The notes: generated from the sequence alone by a model not told the origin. DNA of 11,251 nucleotides from Candidatus Dadabacteria bacterium UBA1144 (GCA_905181755.1 CAJIYY010000033.1:1-11251); one strand, 5' to 3'. Positions 1 to 7,287 are shown, counted from the first letter of the stretch. Program-made: numbers and translations.

Positions 1-198
1 ATTGTTTGTATACCAGCAAAAAACAATAATTGAACAAAATATTATAGCGCTAAATAAAAATTTCCACTTCCAATCAATTTTTTCATTCGCTGCGATAAAA
101 GTCCCAAGAGTTTGGATAGAGTCATTACCAATAACAGAGTAACTTGCAAGCATAAAGCCTATAACTGCCCACATGCTTAGATCAAGAAGTTGTTCCAT
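1..198 (-). CDS. Membrane protein, N-terminal fragment (possibly PiT-type phosphate transporter family)
   Basis: Reading the minus strand from an ATG at 198-196 gives 66 codons with no stop before the left edge, so only the N-terminus is present. A strong ribosome binding site (GGAGG at 210-206, 7 nt from the ATG) fixes the start. The peptide has a hydrophobic helix at about residues 8-23, then a motif IGNDSIQTLGTF (about 23-34), a short polar stretch rich in Lys and Trp (40-47), and a second hydrophobic helix (about 47-63). The Gly-Asn-Asp followed by a Gly-Thr pair resembles the GAND...GT signature of the inorganic phosphate transporter (PHO4/PiT) repeat. This family assignment is an inference from one short motif; an unrelated polytopic membrane protein is possible. 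That it is a real gene is much surer than its function. Confidence 0.7.
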   Translation of the reverse strand, partial: MEQLLDLSMWAVIGFMLASYSVIGNDSIQTLGTFIAANEKIDWKWKFLFSAIIFCSIIVFCWYTNN

Positions 199-244
199 TA
201 AAGGTCCTCCTTTCTTTACTGGTGAATAATTCAGATGGCCGGTT

Positions 245-296
245 TTGTATAGTCCAAACGAAATAGGTTATGTTTTTTCTATACAAGAATAGAAAT
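245..296. repeat. 8-bp inverted repeat in the leader of the left-edge membrane gene
   Basis: The sequence TTGTATAG at 245-252 is repeated as its exact reverse complement CTATACAA at 289-296, with 36 bp between. It lies in the 217-bp gap (199-415) between the M48 protease gene and the minus-strand membrane-protein gene, 47 bp upstream of the latter's start codon. It could be a two-site operator or the stem of an untranslated leader with a large loop. The rest of this gap is AT-rich; I see no convincing promoter hexamer pair in it, no RNA gene and no credible additional ORF. Confidence 0.5.
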
Positions 297-415
297 ATAT
301 TTGGGAATAATTTATGAAAAATGACTGCTGAAATACAAAGAAAAATAATTTCCATTTTTGAGAGTAAATATGAACAATTAGAAAAAAAATTCAAGTTTTT
401 TTAAATTTTATTTTA

Positions 416-1210
416 TTAGTGGAGCTTCTTCAGCTGAGCTTTCTCTGAGGAATCATAAATCTTCATAGCATCAGGGAGTAACCTTTTTAAATTCTCTATT
501 CTTTTAGGTGTTGCAGGATGGGTACTTAGCCATTGAGGAGGTCTAGATTTGCCTTTATTAGTTTCATACATTATCTCCCAGAACCTTACAGCTTCTTCTG
601 GGTTGTATCCCGCCCTGGCCATATAAATAAGACCAATTTCATCAGACTCGCTTTCTTGGTTTCTACTAAAGGGAAGAATCACGCCCACTAAGAGTGCTGG
701 AACATAAGCTTGGAAAACTGCGTATTGGACCGCGGGATCTTTATCTCTCAATGCAACTTGAAGTGCAATGGAACCTATCTGGGCAAGAATACCCAGGCTT
801 ATTCTTTCTCCACCATGTCTGGCGGTAGCATGGGCAATCTCGTGACCCATAACCGCAGCTATTTGGGATTCGTTCTCCATTATATCTAAGATTCCCTCAT
901 AAAACGCTATCTTACCACCAGGTAAGCACCAGGCATTTATCATCTCTGATTCTAAAACATTGAACTCCCAATTGTAGTCTTTTGAAGTAGCGGGAGCTAT
1001 TCTTGAGCCTACTCGATTAACGGCATCAATATAAACTTTGTTAGTTGATTTTTTATTATCTTTCAGTGCCTGAGCATAAGCGGTGACACCTAAGTTGAAT
1101 TCCTGGTATTCTGACAATAATATCAACTGACTCCTGCCTGTAATAGGAGCAGTAGTACAAGAAATAAGTATGCAGATAAAAGAAAATACTAAAAAGAATT
1201 TTCTTAACAT
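416..1210 (-). CDS. M48-family zinc metalloprotease, predicted lipoprotein
   Basis: A 264-residue predicted periplasmic, membrane-anchored protease. The N-terminus is a lipoprotein signal: a basic start (MLRK), a hydrophobic core, and a lipobox L15-I16-S17-C18, with Cys18 the predicted lipidated residue. The M48 hallmarks are in order: N92-A93 and LPGG (96-99), the zinc motif HEIAH (123-127), the downstream ExxxD (E186-D190) that supplies the third zinc ligand, and the conserved STHP segment (229-232). There is no TPR tail, so it resembles the LoiP/YcaL and Oma1-like short proteases more than BepA. Known relatives degrade misfolded outer-membrane or membrane proteins. It is the second gene of an operon, starting 2 bp after the aminotransferase stop. 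No Shine-Dalgarno sequence precedes its ATG, so translation is probably coupled to the upstream gene. Confidence 0.93.
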   Translation of the reverse strand: MLRKFFLVFSFICILISCTTAPITGRSQLILLSEYQEFNLGVTAYAQALKDNKKSTNKVYIDAVNRVGSRIAPATSKDYNWEFNVLESEMINAWCLPGGKIAFYEGILDIMENESQIAAVMGHEIAHATARHGGERISLGILAQIGSIALQVALRDKDPAVQYAVFQAYVPALLVGVILPFSRNQESESDEIGLIYMARAGYNPEEAVRFWEIMYETNKGKSRPPQWLSTHPATPKRIENLKRLLPDAMKIYDSSEKAQLKKLH

Positions 1211-1212
1211 TG

Positions 1213-2385
1213 CTATGAAAGAAACTCTTTCATTCTTCTAATTCCCTCGGCTATATCGTCGTCATGAACTGCGTAAGTAACTCTAACGAAGCCTTCACCT
1301 TGTGTACCAAAAGCAGTACCGGCAACTACGGCAACTCCAGCATCCACTACAAGCTTATCGGTGAACTCTTGAGAGGTCATACCCGTACCAGTTATATCAG
1401 GGAAGCAATAAAATGATCCAGGCGGTGTCATACATGTTACACCTGGAAGACTATTAAGTCCTTCGACCATTAAATTTCTTTTCTTTTGTAGTAAGTCTCT
1501 TTTTTCTATAGTCCAATCTTGTGGGCCTGTAACGGCTTCAAATGCAGCCCTCTGAATAAAGGCAGCCACATTGGTGATTGAGTCTTGGAGAAATATTGAA
1601 AGTTTTGTAATTATTTCTTCATTAGCAACAGCAAATCCTATTCTCCATCCTGTCATTGCATAAGTTTTAGACCATGTATCAATAACAATACATCTATCTT
1701 TCATCTCAGGTATTGATGAAATTGTTTTATGTTTTCCGCCATCATAGATAACTTGACTGAAGATTTCATCAGTTATGACAAGCAAATCTGGGTGCTTTAA
1801 TACTATTTCAGCAATTTCCTCTGAATTTTCAACAATCTGACCATTTGGTCTCTGTGGAGTGTTGATAATTAAAAGTTTTGTCTTATCTGTAATCATTGCA
1901 TCCAACTTAGGAAGATCATATTGCCAATCTTCTTTTCTAAGCGGTGTATGGTGAATTTTTGCACCAGCATATTTTGCCCATACTTCATCTGGTGGATATC
2001 CTGGGTTAGGGAAGACTACTTCGTCTCCATCTTCTAGTACTGAAAGCAAAGTCATAGTAAGTGCATTTTTTGCTCCAGCAGTAATTATTACTTCTTCCGG
2101 CTTCGTTCCCGGTCTTCTTTCTTTCATTGTTTCATAAGCAATATGCTCTCTAAGCTCAGGAAGCCCAGGTCCTGGATCGTATCTTACATATCCAGCTTCT
2201 AGTGCTCTAACTGTTGCATCCAAGATGTGCTGAGGAGTCTCAAAATCTGACCCTTGATAGTCACCCTTTTCAAAGTGAATGATTGCCTTACCAGTTTCTT
2301 TTTCCAACTTCTTCGCAACCCTCATGCTATCCCATTGCTTAGGGAGAGTGAAATGATCAGTTCTTTTGCTAAAATTATATTTCAT
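1213..2385 (-). CDS. PLP-dependent aminotransferase, class I/II (AspC/AlaT-like)
   Basis: A 390-residue fold-type I PLP enzyme of the usual length for subfamily I-gamma aminotransferases, which move an amino group between an amino acid and a 2-oxoacid in the cytoplasm. Visible landmarks are RYDPGPGLPELR (68-79), AGAKNAL (103-109), the PLP-contacting TDEIF (205-209), the Schiff-base lysine K240 in SKTYAMTGWRIGF, and the carboxylate-binding arginine R368 in FVRVTYA. The usual NPPNPTG segment reads NTPQRPNG (175-182), keeping the cofactor Asn175 but altering the rest. The amino-acid substrate cannot be read from the sequence; aspartate, alanine and aromatic transaminases all look like this. The start has a good GGAGG at 2399-2395, 9 nt from the ATG, and a strong promoter upstream. 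It is the first gene of an operon with the M48 protease. Confidence 0.93.
   Translation of the reverse strand: MKYNFSKRTDHFTLPKQWDSMRVAKKLEKETGKAIIHFEKGDYQGSDFETPQHILDATVRALEAGYVRYDPGPGLPELREHIAYETMKERRPGTKPEEVIITAGAKNALTMTLLSVLEDGDEVVFPNPGYPPDEVWAKYAGAKIHHTPLRKEDWQYDLPKLDAMITDKTKLLIINTPQRPNGQIVENSEEIAEIVLKHPDLLVITDEIFSQVIYDGGKHKTISSIPEMKDRCIVIDTWSKTYAMTGWRIGFAVANEEIITKLSIFLQDSITNVAAFIQRAAFEAVTGPQDWTIEKRDLLQKKRNLMVEGLNSLPGVTCMTPPGSFYCFPDITGTGMTSQEFTDKLVVDAGVAVVAGTAFGTQGEGFVRVTYAVHDDDIAEGIRRMKEFLS
1215..1233 (-). repeat. Perfect 7-bp hairpin at the end of the aminotransferase gene, just before the M48 gene
   Basis: On the minus strand ATGAAAG, a 5-nt loop (AGTTT) and CTTTCAT form a perfect 7-bp stem. 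It covers the last codons of the aminotransferase and touches its stop codon at 1215-1213. It ends 4 nt before the ATG of the protease gene. No T-run follows, so it is not an intrinsic terminator. It could influence translational coupling or mRNA processing between the two genes; this role is inference. Confidence 0.4.
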
Positions 2386-2432
2386 AATATAAGTCCTCCG
2401 AATGAATTTCTATAAGCTATCGCTAAGGCTAA

Positions 2433-2460
2433 ATTATAAGATATTTATCTTCTTTGTCCA
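2433..2460 (-). promoter_or_regulatory. Sigma70-type promoter for the aminotransferase-M48 operon, with a palindrome in the spacer
   Basis: On the minus strand a -35 TGGACA (2460-2455, 5 of 6 consensus) is followed after 16 nt by a perfect -10 TATAAT (2438-2433). It lies about 48 bp upstream of the aminotransferase ATG. The spacer is nearly filled by AAGATA-TT-TATCTT (2438-2451), an inverted repeat with 6-bp arms that could be an operator. The promoter is seen directly; regulation through the palindrome is inference. For the divergent plus-strand gene I see only a weak candidate (CTGAGA at 2461-2466, TATATT at 2485-2490). Confidence 0.65.
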
Positions 2461-2541
2461 CTGAGATTAATTTTTCTTATTCTTTATATTAACCTCTTGG
2501 TTGGGTAAAATATCCTATTAATCAAAGGAGTTAGAGTTAAG

Positions 2542-3627
2542 ATGGCAGTGTCAAAAAACATCCAAAATAACAAAAAAGTTCGAGCTATAGAAGTTAAGGA
2601 AAAAAGATCTATATCTGAACTAATGGAATTGATGGAGGACACAGGCTTTCAAGGGAAAAGCTTAGCTAAAACCATAACAGTATTAGAAAAAATGGCGAAA
2701 GACCCTGATGTAACAATCCTCTTCGGATATGCGGGCTCTCTCTCAACAACGGGCCAATGGAAGATTATCAACTGGCTAATAGAGAATAATTTAATAGATA
2801 TCCTTGTCCCAACAGGAGCTAATATTTCTGAAGATATTGTAGAAGCCATGGGTGGAGCATATATCCAATCTTCAAATATTAACTCTGATGAAGAATTATT
2901 TAAACAAGGTTACAACCGTTACTATGATCTACTGGGGGATGAAGAAGAGTATTTAAGAATGACGGAACTAATCGCTGAGTTTATTCTGACTCTTAAGAGT
3001 AACCACAACTACTCCTCAAGAGAGTTCTTATACAAGTTTGGGTGCTGGCTTTCGGATAAAGAAATTAATTCTATAGTATCGGTAGCTGCAAAACACAATA
3101 TACCTATATTCTGCCCAGCTTTTCCCGATAGCCCCTATGGTGATGCAGGATTAATTGCCAACTCAAAAGGCTTTACCCTGTGCATTGATTCCATGAAAGA
3201 CTACAGGGAGTTCATGTCTTTAGCAGACAAAGTAAAAGATACTGGAGTAGTATATATTGGGGGAGGGGTTCCAAAAGATTGGATTCAATTAATCTCTGTT
3301 ACAGCCGATCTACTTTATGACTCTAGAGAGATACCAAATAGAAAGAATGGGAAACGCAGAAAGAATGTAGGGGCCAAAGAAACTTATTACCCACATAGAT
3401 ATGCTGTTCAAGTTACGACAGACTCGCCTCAATGGGGTGGATTATCAGGATGTACATTTGAAGAAGCAATATCATGGGGCAAAGAAGACCCTGAGGGAGA
3501 CTTGGTTCAGTGCTACTGTGACGCAACTATTGCATTGCCTATAATCTCTCACTCTTTAATAGAAAGGCTTGGAGATTTTAAAAGAGAGCCAAAGAAATTA
3601 AATTCTTCTTTTAAAGAGACTAGTTAA
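2542..3627 (+). CDS. Deoxyhypusine-synthase-like protein (bacterial), probable polyamine enzyme
   Basis: A 361-residue homologue of the NAD-dependent deoxyhypusine/homospermidine synthase family. Eukaryotic and archaeal members move an aminobutyl group from spermidine to a lysine of eIF5A. Bacteria lack eIF5A, and bacterial members are thought to act in polyamine synthesis. Visible motifs are FGYAGSLSTTGQ (61-72), PTGANISED (90-98, matching TAGGVEED), CPAFPDSPYGDAG (191-203), IGGGVPKDW (239-247) and EAISWGK (308-314), where K314 aligns with the catalytic Lys329 of the human enzyme. E308, W312, D196 and D201 are kept, but the positions of human His288 and Asp316 read W247 and L301. AAAGGAG at 2524-2530 supports the start. 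It is a lone plus-strand gene, divergent from the aminotransferase; its last 30 bp overlap thiE. The family is sure, the substrate is not. Confidence 0.9.
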   Translation: MAVSKNIQNNKKVRAIEVKEKRSISELMELMEDTGFQGKSLAKTITVLEKMAKDPDVTILFGYAGSLSTTGQWKIINWLIENNLIDILVPTGANISEDIVEAMGGAYIQSSNINSDEELFKQGYNRYYDLLGDEEEYLRMTELIAEFILTLKSNHNYSSREFLYKFGCWLSDKEINSIVSVAAKHNIPIFCPAFPDSPYGDAGLIANSKGFTLCIDSMKDYREFMSLADKVKDTGVVYIGGGVPKDWIQLISVTADLLYDSREIPNRKNGKRRKNVGAKETYYPHRYAVQVTTDSPQWGGLSGCTFEEAISWGKEDPEGDLVQCYCDATIALPIISHSLIERLGDFKREPKKLNSSFKETS

Positions 3628-4230
3628 TTCTCTTACAGATTCAGATGGATTTTCAGATCCAAAAACTGAGTTAATAACAGCAATCCCGTCCACACCCAAA
3701 CTAAGAATATTAGCGGCATTAGAAGGATCAATTCCTCCAATCGCAAAGATCGACGTGGACCTAATTCTATCGACTATACTAAGAATCTCTTCCAACGATG
3801 TCCTTTCTCTGTTGGGCTTTGTCTTTGTAAAGTATGGAGTACCTATTGCTATATAATCTGCTCCTAGTTCGGAGAACTTAATGCACCTATCTAAATCCCC
3901 ATAACATGAGACACCAATAATTTTATTATTCCCTATCTTCGCTCTTACATCGCGCAAAGAATCATCGAATTCACCGATATGGACTCCATCTGCTCCACAA
4001 TCTAAAGCAACGTCTATAAAGTCATTCACTATAAACTTCACTCCATACATAAGTGAAATCTCTCTAATCTTTTTAGCTTTAGAAAGAATATCTATTTTAT
4101 CTAAATTCTTTACTCTTAATTGTATAAACTCAGGCTTATGCTTTAAGACTGACTCTATAATTCCAGAATAATCTTCTTGGCTAATTAATGTTTCATCGGT
4201 TATCAGATAAATACCATTAAACTTTTTCAT
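3598..4230 (-). CDS. thiE: Thiamine-phosphate synthase
   Basis: A 210-residue TIM-barrel enzyme of typical ThiE length. It joins HMP-pyrophosphate and thiazole phosphate to give thiamine phosphate. Visible family motifs: YLITD (8-12), the Q37-x-R39-x-K41 segment, VND (68-70) with the metal-binding Asp70, GVHIGE (82-87), GVS (106-108), the phosphate-binding FTKTK (134-138), and IGGI (164-167) with the terminal AVINSVF. The Gln usual in HLGQ is Glu87 here. TenI, a relative that does not make thiamine phosphate, is an alternative, but the retained FxTxTK motif favours ThiE. The ATG lies 1 bp after the thrC stop with no clear ribosome binding site, so coupling to thrC is likely. It is the last gene of the long operon and converges on the DHS-like gene. 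Confidence 0.9.
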   Translation of the reverse strand: MKKFNGIYLITDETLISQEDYSGIIESVLKHKPEFIQLRVKNLDKIDILSKAKKIREISLMYGVKFIVNDFIDVALDCGADGVHIGEFDDSLRDVRAKIGNNKIIGVSCYGDLDRCIKFSELGADYIAIGTPYFTKTKPNRERTSLEEILSIVDRIRSTSIFAIGGIDPSNAANILSLGVDGIAVINSVFGSENPSESVRELTSLFKRRI

Positions 4231-4231
4231 T

Positions 4232-5560
4232 TTACAGGATTTGGCTTTCTAGTACTTTCATAACTTTATCAGGGTCCGCCTCAACTTCGATTGGCTTATT
4301 AGAAAACTGGCTCGTTATATCTTTTAGTTGTTCAAGGTGGTAATTAATTTTAAAATCAACAAACTTTAGGCCATGTGCTGTTGAGATAATAACAACCTTG
4401 TCTGATTTCTTTATAACTTTTTTCTTAACTAGCTTCTCAAAAGCAGAAATCGCTACGCCAGTATGAGGACAGTTAAAAGTCCCTGTTAAGTCAACTCGTG
4501 CAGCGGCATTAGCTAATTCTTCTTCACTAGCGTGCTCCACTATTCCATCAAACATCTTCAATATCTTTATAGCTTTATTGACACTTACAGGGTCACCAAT
4601 CTGTATAGCATTTGCAAGAGTAGTTTTAGCAGGAACCGAATCAAAAGTTTCAAAATTATTAAGATAACTCCTGTATAATGGATTAGCGTTTTCAGCCTGG
4701 GCACAAACAAGCCTAGGGAGCTTAGAAATTAAGCCCATTTCTTTGAGCATCAAGAAACCCTTTCCTAGTGCAGAGATATTCCCCAGGTTACCTCCGGGCA
4801 TTATTACCCAATCTGGTACTTCCCAATTGAACTGCTGGCACAATTCAATACTTATTGTCTTCTGACCTTCAATCCTTAGTGAATTAATAGAATTTGCTAA
4901 ATAAATCTGTTGCTTCCTGCAAACCTCTTGAACAATCTTCATGCATCCATCAAAGTCTGTATTTAAAGAAATAACAGTCGCTCCATTGGCTAATGGTTGA
5001 ACCAGCTGTGCGACTGAAACTTTATTCTTAGGTAGAAAGACAATGGATTTAAGTCCTGCTGATGCACAATATGCGCTCAAAGCTGCAGATGTATCACCAG
5101 TTGAGGCACATGCCAAAGCCCTAATTTCGGTCCCATTGGAGATTATTTGCTTAACGGCTGAGACTAGAACTGTCATCCCTAAATCCTTAAATGAGCCTGT
5201 ATGACTATTTCCGCACATCTTGATCCACAGATCTTCAACACCCACTTGCTTACCATACTTCTCAGCCCAAAAAAGATTTGTCCCACCTTCGTACATCGAA
5301 ACAATATTCTTATCCTCAATAAAGGGAACTACCCATTCTTTCTTTCCCCATACTCCACTTCCATATGGCCAACTTTGTCTTCTATAGCGTGAATCAAATA
5401 ATTCTTTCCAATATTCTGGAGGGTTCTTCTTTAGCTCCTCAATATCATGTTCGACTTCCAACAAGCTACCTGTCTTCGAACATCGGTATATAACATCTTC
5501 AATATTATATTTATATTCAGGATTCTCTATACTTTGAAACCAGCAACTATATTTATCCAT
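4232..5560 (-). CDS. thrC: Threonine synthase
   Basis: A 442-residue fold-type II PLP enzyme that converts O-phosphohomoserine to threonine and phosphate. The Schiff-base lysine K125 lies in SHTGSFKDLG (119-128). STGDTSAA (153-160) matches the cofactor-binding loop of the family, and PGGNLGN (255-261) is the glycine-rich loop that holds the PLP phosphate. STAHGLKF (393-400) is the usual C-terminal motif. Length and motifs fit the plant/archaeal-type branch. These often begin with a small cysteine-rich zinc ribbon; here only C6 and C27 (YRCSKTGSLLEV) remain, so the ribbon is probably lost. The gene overlaps the end of aroE by 8 bp (ATGGATAA), with AAAAGGG at 5576-5570 as a ribosome binding site inside aroE, and sits 1 bp ahead of thiE. 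Confidence 0.95.
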   Translation of the reverse strand: MDKYSCWFQSIENPEYKYNIEDVIYRCSKTGSLLEVEHDIEELKKNPPEYWKELFDSRYRRQSWPYGSGVWGKKEWVVPFIEDKNIVSMYEGGTNLFWAEKYGKQVGVEDLWIKMCGNSHTGSFKDLGMTVLVSAVKQIISNGTEIRALACASTGDTSAALSAYCASAGLKSIVFLPKNKVSVAQLVQPLANGATVISLNTDFDGCMKIVQEVCRKQQIYLANSINSLRIEGQKTISIELCQQFNWEVPDWVIMPGGNLGNISALGKGFLMLKEMGLISKLPRLVCAQAENANPLYRSYLNNFETFDSVPAKTTLANAIQIGDPVSVNKAIKILKMFDGIVEHASEEELANAAARVDLTGTFNCPHTGVAISAFEKLVKKKVIKKSDKVVIISTAHGLKFVDFKINYHLEQLKDITSQFSNKPIEVEADPDKVMKVLESQIL

Positions 5561-6395
5561 TTGCCAATTCCCTTTTCATTATCTCATATGGTGGCTCAAC
5601 ACCTTCCCAAACACTAAAACTTTCTGCACCTTGATAAGCGAGCATGTCCATTCCATTTAAAGTTTTAGCTCCAGATTCTTGCGCAGCTCTTAACAACTTC
5701 GTCAATGCGGGCGTATATACTAAGTCATAAATATACTGATTCTGCGAAAAAACATCCTTGGAAACTAACAAGGGGTCATCTTCACTCATACCTATAGGAG
5801 TGCAGTTAACAATTAAGTCGCTATTCTCAGAGAAGGAATCTACCTGTTCTGGATTCAACAATTCAACTGAAGCATTATAAGCAAATTTCTCAATATGCCC
5901 CTTCAGTTCTCTAGCTCTATCTTTGTCTATATCGAAAATGTGCAATGATTCTAGTCCTGCCTGACAAAGCTTAGCTGTAACTGCTTTTGATGCACCGCCC
6001 GCCCCAAGGACAACAGCTTTTTTACCATCAGGTTCAAACCCAAAATCAGTAAATAAAGATTTCTCAAACCCTAAGCCATCAGTATTGTGACCAACTAATT
6101 TTCCATCTTTAGAATACAAAGTATTAACAGATCCTATCTTTGATGCCTCTTCAGTTAAGATGTCAACAAATTCAACAACTGACTCTTTAAAGGGAATCGT
6201 AACATTAGAGCCTGAAATTACCCCCGTCCTAATTAGCGAGCAAATCTTATCAAGATCAGAGTGCGCTGGCTCGAGTGCAACGTAACATCCATTTATTCCA
6301 AGAGCTTTAAAAGCAGCATTGTGCATATTGGGAGACTTGCTGTGTTTTACAGGATTTCCAATAACAGAATAAACTTTAGTATCGCCTTTAATCAT
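5553..6395 (-). CDS. aroE: Shikimate dehydrogenase (NADP+)
   Basis: A 280-residue enzyme of standard AroE length that reduces 3-dehydroshikimate to shikimate in the pathway to aromatic amino acids. The N-terminal substrate domain has GNPVKHSKSPNMHN (13-26), NVTIPFK with catalytic Lys70, SVNT (89-92) and NTDG with catalytic Asp106. The NADP Rossmann domain has GAGGASKA (131-138) and NCTPIGM (197-203). The C-terminus has YDLVYTP (223-229) and NGMDMLAYQGAESF (247-260). All key residues are present. It overlaps ribF by 8 bp (ATGATTAA) at its start and thrC by 8 bp at its end, so the three are almost surely translated from one mRNA. GAGGA inside the end of ribF, about 9 nt from the ATG, serves as ribosome binding site. 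Confidence 0.96.
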   Translation of the reverse strand: MIKGDTKVYSVIGNPVKHSKSPNMHNAAFKALGINGCYVALEPAHSDLDKICSLIRTGVISGSNVTIPFKESVVEFVDILTEEASKIGSVNTLYSKDGKLVGHNTDGLGFEKSLFTDFGFEPDGKKAVVLGAGGASKAVTAKLCQAGLESLHIFDIDKDRARELKGHIEKFAYNASVELLNPEQVDSFSENSDLIVNCTPIGMSEDDPLLVSKDVFSQNQYIYDLVYTPALTKLLRAAQESGAKTLNGMDMLAYQGAESFSVWEGVEPPYEIMKRELANG

Positions 6396-7287
6396 GAAGC
6401 AGTTTCCTCATTAAATATTTTTTTGCAAATTCAACATCTTTCTTTATATTCTCTATAAGTTCTTCAACACTATCAAACTTTTTTTCGCTTCTAATACGTT
6501 TAAGAAATTCTATCTTAATTTCAAGTCCATAAATAAACTCATTAAAATCAAAAAGATGGGACTCAATTAACAAATCCTTTTTGCCAAATGTGGGTCTGTA
6601 GCCGATATTAGTTATTCCGTCATACCTTTTCCCATTTACAAAAATATAAGTTACATAAACTCCCTCTTTAGGTAGAAGATTCCACTCGGTTTTTAAATTA
6701 GTAGTAGGAAATCCAATCTGTCTTCCTCTCTTCTCACCTTCTACAACTTCACCTTTTATATAGTAGTTCCTTCCTAAAAATCTATTAACTTCGCAAATAC
6801 AGCCTTGGCTTAAGAATTCTTTAATTAAGCTAGAGCTTATTCTTTTATCTACAATATGCTCTATTTCTATTGCATGCACCTTAAAAAGAGACTTCTTGTA
6901 AGAAACTAAAGTATCAACATTCCCAGAGGCATGAATCCCAAACTTAAAGTCTTTTCCAACAATAATGTTGACGGCGCCAGATGCCTCCAAAAACTTTGAA
7001 ATAAAATCGTTTGGACTCATTTTTGAAATTTCTTTATTAAATCCAATTTCATCTATACTGTTCACAGAGAAACTTTTTAACATTTTTATTTTTTCAAAAT
7101 ATGGGAGAATCAAGTCAACTTTCTTGTTTAGAATTACCTCACGAGGGTGAGGCTTGAAAGTTAGTATAGATAATTCTGTATCAGATTCCCTAGCTATCTT
7201 CTTCGCGAACTCTATTAAAAACTGGTGGCCAAGGTGAACTCCATCAAAATTTCCAATTAACAATGTTCTAGGTTTTAACTTCAGCAT
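6388..7287 (-). CDS. ribF: Bifunctional riboflavin kinase / FMN adenylyltransferase
   Basis: A 299-residue two-domain enzyme that makes FMN and then FAD from riboflavin. The N-terminal nucleotidyltransferase domain has GNFDGVHLGH (12-21), FKPHP (44-48), GKDFKFG (111-117) and the ISSSLIKEFL segment (150-159). The C-terminal riboflavin kinase domain has GRQIGFPTTN (188-197), NIGYRPTF (227-234) and the ESH element with the likely catalytic Glu242. Length is normal for the family. The start is well bounded: an in-frame TAA lies immediately upstream of the ATG and GNFDG begins only 12 residues in. No Shine-Dalgarno sequence is visible; an AT-only hairpin occupies the gap after trkH. It overlaps aroE by 8 bp. 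Confidence 0.96.
   Translation of the reverse strand: MLKLKPRTLLIGNFDGVHLGHQFLIEFAKKIARESDTELSILTFKPHPREVILNKKVDLILPYFEKIKMLKSFSVNSIDEIGFNKEISKMSPNDFISKFLEASGAVNIIVGKDFKFGIHASGNVDTLVSYKKSLFKVHAIEIEHIVDKRISSSLIKEFLSQGCICEVNRFLGRNYYIKGEVVEGEKRGRQIGFPTTNLKTEWNLLPKEGVYVTYIFVNGKRYDGITNIGYRPTFGKKDLLIESHLFDFNEFIYGLEIKIEFLKRIRSEKKFDSVEELIENIKKDVEFAKKYLMRKLLHD

Noticed and set aside
182..394. A 70-residue minus-strand ORF in the gap before the left-edge gene
   Set aside because: It begins with TTG without a ribosome binding site and overlaps the well-supported start of the membrane-protein gene in another frame. It looks like AT-rich noncoding sequence.
382..402. Run of A, seven-base loop, run of T, a possible terminator for the aminotransferase-M48 operon
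   Set aside because: The stem would be only A-T pairs with no GC and the T-run is part of the stem itself. It is too weak to call, though transcription may still end here.
2425..2435. An 11-base match (AAGGCTAAATT) with 10232-10242, both upstream of minus-strand starts
   Set aside because: It is short, AT-rich, at different distances from the start codons and not extended on either side, so chance is a sufficient explanation.
5201..5392. A 63-residue plus-strand ORF within thrC
   Set aside because: It is antisense to conserved threonine synthase sequence, including the region just upstream of the PLP lysine, with no start signal of its own.
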